23,976 bases of DNA from JAFARZ01 sp035651595. Its GTDB lineage: Bacteria; Actinomycetota; Actinomycetes; Streptosporangiales; Streptosporangiaceae. A program made the position numbers and the translations under genes. This document shows, one piece after another, positions 22,160 through 23,976 of this stretch (position 1 is the stretch's first letter; every line of letters starts with the position of its first letter). Below the pieces are notes generated by a model. It was given only the letters and a program-made list of their open reading frames with translations, made no database searches and was not told where the DNA came from. The stretch spans positions 1-23,976 of the forward strand of contig DASRFJ010000128.1 in the NCBI GenBank assembly GCA_035651595.1, given 5' to 3'.

Positions 22160-23529
22160 TGGCTGACCTGGTACCCGGCCGCCTGGGCCGCCTGGCCGAG
22201 CGCGGTGCCGAACGGCTGCAGCAGCGAGCTGAGCGATTTGCCCGCCACCAGCCCGGTCACGACGGTGTTAGCCCACACCGGCTGGTCCGGGTAGGTGACC
22301 AGGTTCCACCCCTTCCAGATCTCCGAGGCGGCCGCCTTGAGCGCCGGGCTCGGGTCGGCGGCGAAGAACGGGTTGGCGGCCAAGCGGGACACCCACACGG
22401 CGGCCAACGGTGCGTAGGCAGGGTAACCAGGCCGGGCGTTCGCCCCGGTCGGATTGAACACCGTGGTGGCCCACTTGACGAAATCGGCCGCGGTGGCCAG
22501 GTTCTTCGAGTGCCGGGAGATGATCCACGGGCCGCCGCCAACCTGGCCGGTGGTCACCGGGTCGCTGTTCCACTGCAGCGGCATCGAGGCGGCGATCTGG
22601 CCCGGCGCCGTTTTCAGCGTGGACAGGAACAGGTCGTGGCCGTACCAGCTCGGTCCCGGCATCATCAGCACCTTGCTGTTGGGGCCGCCGTACTTCTTGG
22701 CGAAGTCCGGGCTGAATACGCTCAGCGGCGGGAGGGACCCGTTCTTGATCAGCGGGTCGAGCAGGCTGGCCATCTCGGTGCAGTGCGAGTCGGTCGGGTT
22801 GATGGTGACCGTGGTGCCCTGCACCTGCTGCAGCGGGCACTGGTTGCCCCACAGGTAGATCCAGTGGCTGAACGAGTCGCCGATGCTCCCGACGACGTAG
22901 CCGGGGTGCTCGGTGGCGACCTTCTGGCCGATGGCCGCCCACTGCTGCCAGGTGGTCGGCACCTGGTAGCCGAACTGGTCCATCAGCTTCTTGTTGTACC
23001 AGAGCACCACCTGGGCGAGATTGTCCTGGACGCAGACCTGGGTGCCGTTGACGGTGCACTGGGCGGTGGACGGGGCGGGCCACTGGCTGAGCATGCTGGC
23101 CGGGAAGAGGCTGGTGACCGGCTCGGCATAGTCGAACGGCTTCTGCGCCATCCACACCGGGTCCTGCACCTGCTCGCTGAAGATGATGTCCGGCCAGCCG
23201 TTGCCGGTCCGGTTCCAGAGCTGGATCTTGGTCTGCAGCGTGGTCGCGCCGTTGGCGTCGCCGTCAAAGGTGACGATGTGCAGCTTCACGTTGGGGTGCG
23301 CCTTGGCGTAAGCCTGCGCCACCGGCAAGCGCACCGAGTCCACCCACACCGTCAGCGAGCCGCCGACGGTGCCAGTTGCCGCCGCACTGCCGGTCTGGTT
23401 CGTTCCAGGCGCGCTGCTGCCACTGCTGCTGCAGGCCGCCGCCGTCGCCAGTAGCGCGACCGTACCAGCGGTCACTAGGAAATGTCTGAGCTGGCGTCGC
23501 GCACGGGCGACGCTAGCGATCCGGGTCAT
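22156..23529 (-). CDS. sugar ABC transporter substrate-binding lipoprotein
   Basis: Extracellular solute-binding protein family 1, 457 aa. Seen: basic N-terminus MTRIASVARARRQLRHF, hydrophobic LVTAGTVALLATAAA and lipobox Cys33 followed by SSSGSSAPG, a type II signal and flexible linker. The mature fold begins GGSLTVWVDSVRLPVAQAY and has the CUT1-type segments KAHPNVKLHIVTFD, NGWPDIIFSEQ, VVLWYNKKLMDQFG and GGGPWIISRHSKN. Aromatic residues (WYGHDLFL, HWIYLWGN) suit a sugar pocket. Start ATG 23529 has GGAGG 5 nt upstream; the in-frame ATG at 23571 would bury the signal peptide. First gene of the import operon, with a putative GntR operator (23592-23606) in its promoter region. Confidence 0.93.
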   Translation of the reverse strand: MTRIASVARARRQLRHFLVTAGTVALLATAAACSSSGSSAPGTNQTGSAAATGTVGGSLTVWVDSVRLPVAQAYAKAHPNVKLHIVTFDGDANGATTLQTKIQLWNRTGNGWPDIIFSEQVQDPVWMAQKPFDYAEPVTSLFPASMLSQWPAPSTAQCTVNGTQVCVQDNLAQVVLWYNKKLMDQFGYQVPTTWQQWAAIGQKVATEHPGYVVGSIGDSFSHWIYLWGNQCPLQQVQGTTVTINPTDSHCTEMASLLDPLIKNGSLPPLSVFSPDFAKKYGGPNSKVLMMPGPSWYGHDLFLSTLKTAPGQIAASMPLQWNSDPVTTGQVGGGPWIISRHSKNLATAADFVKWATTVFNPTGANARPGYPAYAPLAAVWVSRLAANPFFAADPSPALKAAASEIWKGWNLVTYPDQPVWANTVVTGLVAGKSLSSLLQPFGTALGQAAQAAGYQVSQ

Positions 23530-23591
23530 GGCTACCTCCACCACGTCGTGCAGTCGCCCGATCCGCCTCATGACGGCGGGACAACGAATTG

Positions 23592-23606
23592 ATTAGTAGG
23601 ACTTAT
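23592..23606. promoter_or_regulatory. putative GntR operator near the binding-protein gene
   Basis: ATTAGTAGGACTTAT matches the perfect palindrome at 23730-23744 at 13 of 15 positions. It lies 63 bp upstream of the binding-protein start, placed to act as an operator or roadblock for the import operon. Confidence 0.5.
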
Positions 23607-23725
23607 AAGCCGTTAAAGTCGCGGCGTACGCAGCTTGTCCAGGCCTGGCCATCGCTAGCTCTCAATGTAGACCTGATGGCGAAGGTGCAGTCAAGACTGT
23701 AGGCGCCCATTTTGATAACTTTTTT

Positions 23726-23731
23726 TACTAT
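23726..23731 (+). promoter_or_regulatory. possible -10 box for the GntR gene
   Basis: TACTAT (23726-23731) fits the TAxxxT -10 pattern, and its last two bases lie in the palindromic operator. No convincing -35 is visible. The surrounding 23701-23760 is markedly AT-rich, with a run of seven T. Confidence 0.3.
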
Positions 23732-23744
23732 AAGTAGTACTTAT
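23730..23744. promoter_or_regulatory. putative GntR operator, perfect palindrome
   Basis: ATAAGTAGTACTTAT has perfect 7-bp arms around a single central G. It lies 38 bp before the GntR start and overlaps a TACTAT -10-like box, so the regulator probably represses itself. A near-copy lies 138 bp away, close to the divergent import operon. Confidence 0.6.
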
Positions 23745-23782
23745 TAGATCTTGTCTCGCTTGAAATTGATACGATCAGCACC

Positions 23783-23976
23783 GTGACGAGCGACGCGGTG
23801 AAGCCGGACGGTTCGGCTGGCCCGGAGCCGGGCGGATACCAGCCCCGGTATGAGCTGGCGGCGGAGCAGATCCTGCGGTTCATCGCCGAGCTCGGGCTGC
23901 AGCCCGGCGACCGGCTGCCCACCGAGAACGATCTGGCCGCACGGCTGGGCACCAGCCGTACCGTCGTGCGTGACGC
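23783..23976 (+). CDS. GntR-family transcriptional regulator, N-terminal part (runs off the window)
   Basis: Only the first 64 codons are visible. Seen: a short Gly/Pro-rich lead, then the GntR winged-helix domain YELAAEQILRFIAELGLQPG followed by DRLPTENDLAARLGTSRTVVRDA, the typical signature with the recognition helix ending in RTVVRDA. VVRDA rather than VRKAL and the (L)xxGDRLPTE pattern suggest a FadR-like member, but the ligand-binding domain is outside the window. Start GTG 23783 is chosen as the first start before the domain; no strong ribosome site precedes it. It is divergent from the sugar-import operon, with two operator-like palindromes in between. It likely represses the operon until the sugar or a product is present. 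Confidence 0.85.
   Translation, partial: MTSDAVKPDGSAGPEPGGYQPRYELAAEQILRFIAELGLQPGDRLPTENDLAARLGTSRTVVRD

Noticed and set aside
23664..23694. Minus-strand promoter TTGACT-N19-TACATT for the import operon
   Set aside because: The spacer is long and the -10 weak. It is plausible but not good enough to list as a feature.

Overview
The window is GC-rich with strongly G/C-biased third codon positions. It carries a Methyltransf_19 (DUF574)-type SAM methyltransferase, IclR and GntR regulators and frequent GTG starts. Together these point to a high-GC actinobacterium, probably a soil Streptosporangiales- or Streptomyces-like genome; the species cannot be told from the sequence. No tRNA, rRNA, CRISPR array or transposase was seen.

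Layout. (1) 1-1590: the 3' part of an alpha/beta-hydrolase cut by the window edge, an 83-bp hairpin element (copy A), a small unrecognised minus-strand ORF (552-713), and the methyltransferase. (2) 1566-13294, all minus strand and read right to left: a ten-gene catabolic operon. Its order is APC permease, copper amine oxidase, thiamine-diphosphate enzyme, aldehyde dehydrogenase, divergent SDR, Asp-box beta-propeller, VOC/extradiol-type enzyme, AA_synth-family protein, alpha/beta-hydrolase, MhpA-like FAD hydroxylase. Six of the nine junctions are 4-nt ATGA/GTGA stop-start overlaps, so the genes are translationally coupled. The inferred scheme is uptake of a primary, probably aromatic, amine, oxidative deamination to an aldehyde, oxidation to the acid, ring hydroxylation, ring opening and hydrolysis. 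(3) 13295-16567: a second copy (B) of the hairpin element, an IclR regulator, and a divergent pair encoding a second aldehyde dehydrogenase and a WrbA-type quinone reductase. Three related 15-bp palindromes, two before the dehydrogenase and one before the permease, suggest that the IclR protein controls the whole locus.

(4) 16591-16692: what looks like the severed 5' end of a DsbA/FrnE-like gene, marking a rearrangement junction. (5) 16639-23529, minus strand: a sugar-type ABC import operon (lipoprotein binding protein, two permeases, no ATPase). It is coupled to a predicted alpha/alpha-barrel enzyme and, unexpectedly, to a stand-alone NRPS condensation-domain protein. (6) 23530-23976: a divergent promoter region with two copies of an ATAAGTAGTACTTAT-type operator and the start of a GntR regulator that runs off the window.

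The least ordinary items are the paired 83-bp structured repeats, the amine-to-ring-cleavage operon with its propeller and triad-less SDR, and the condensation-domain protein embedded in a carbohydrate ABC operon.
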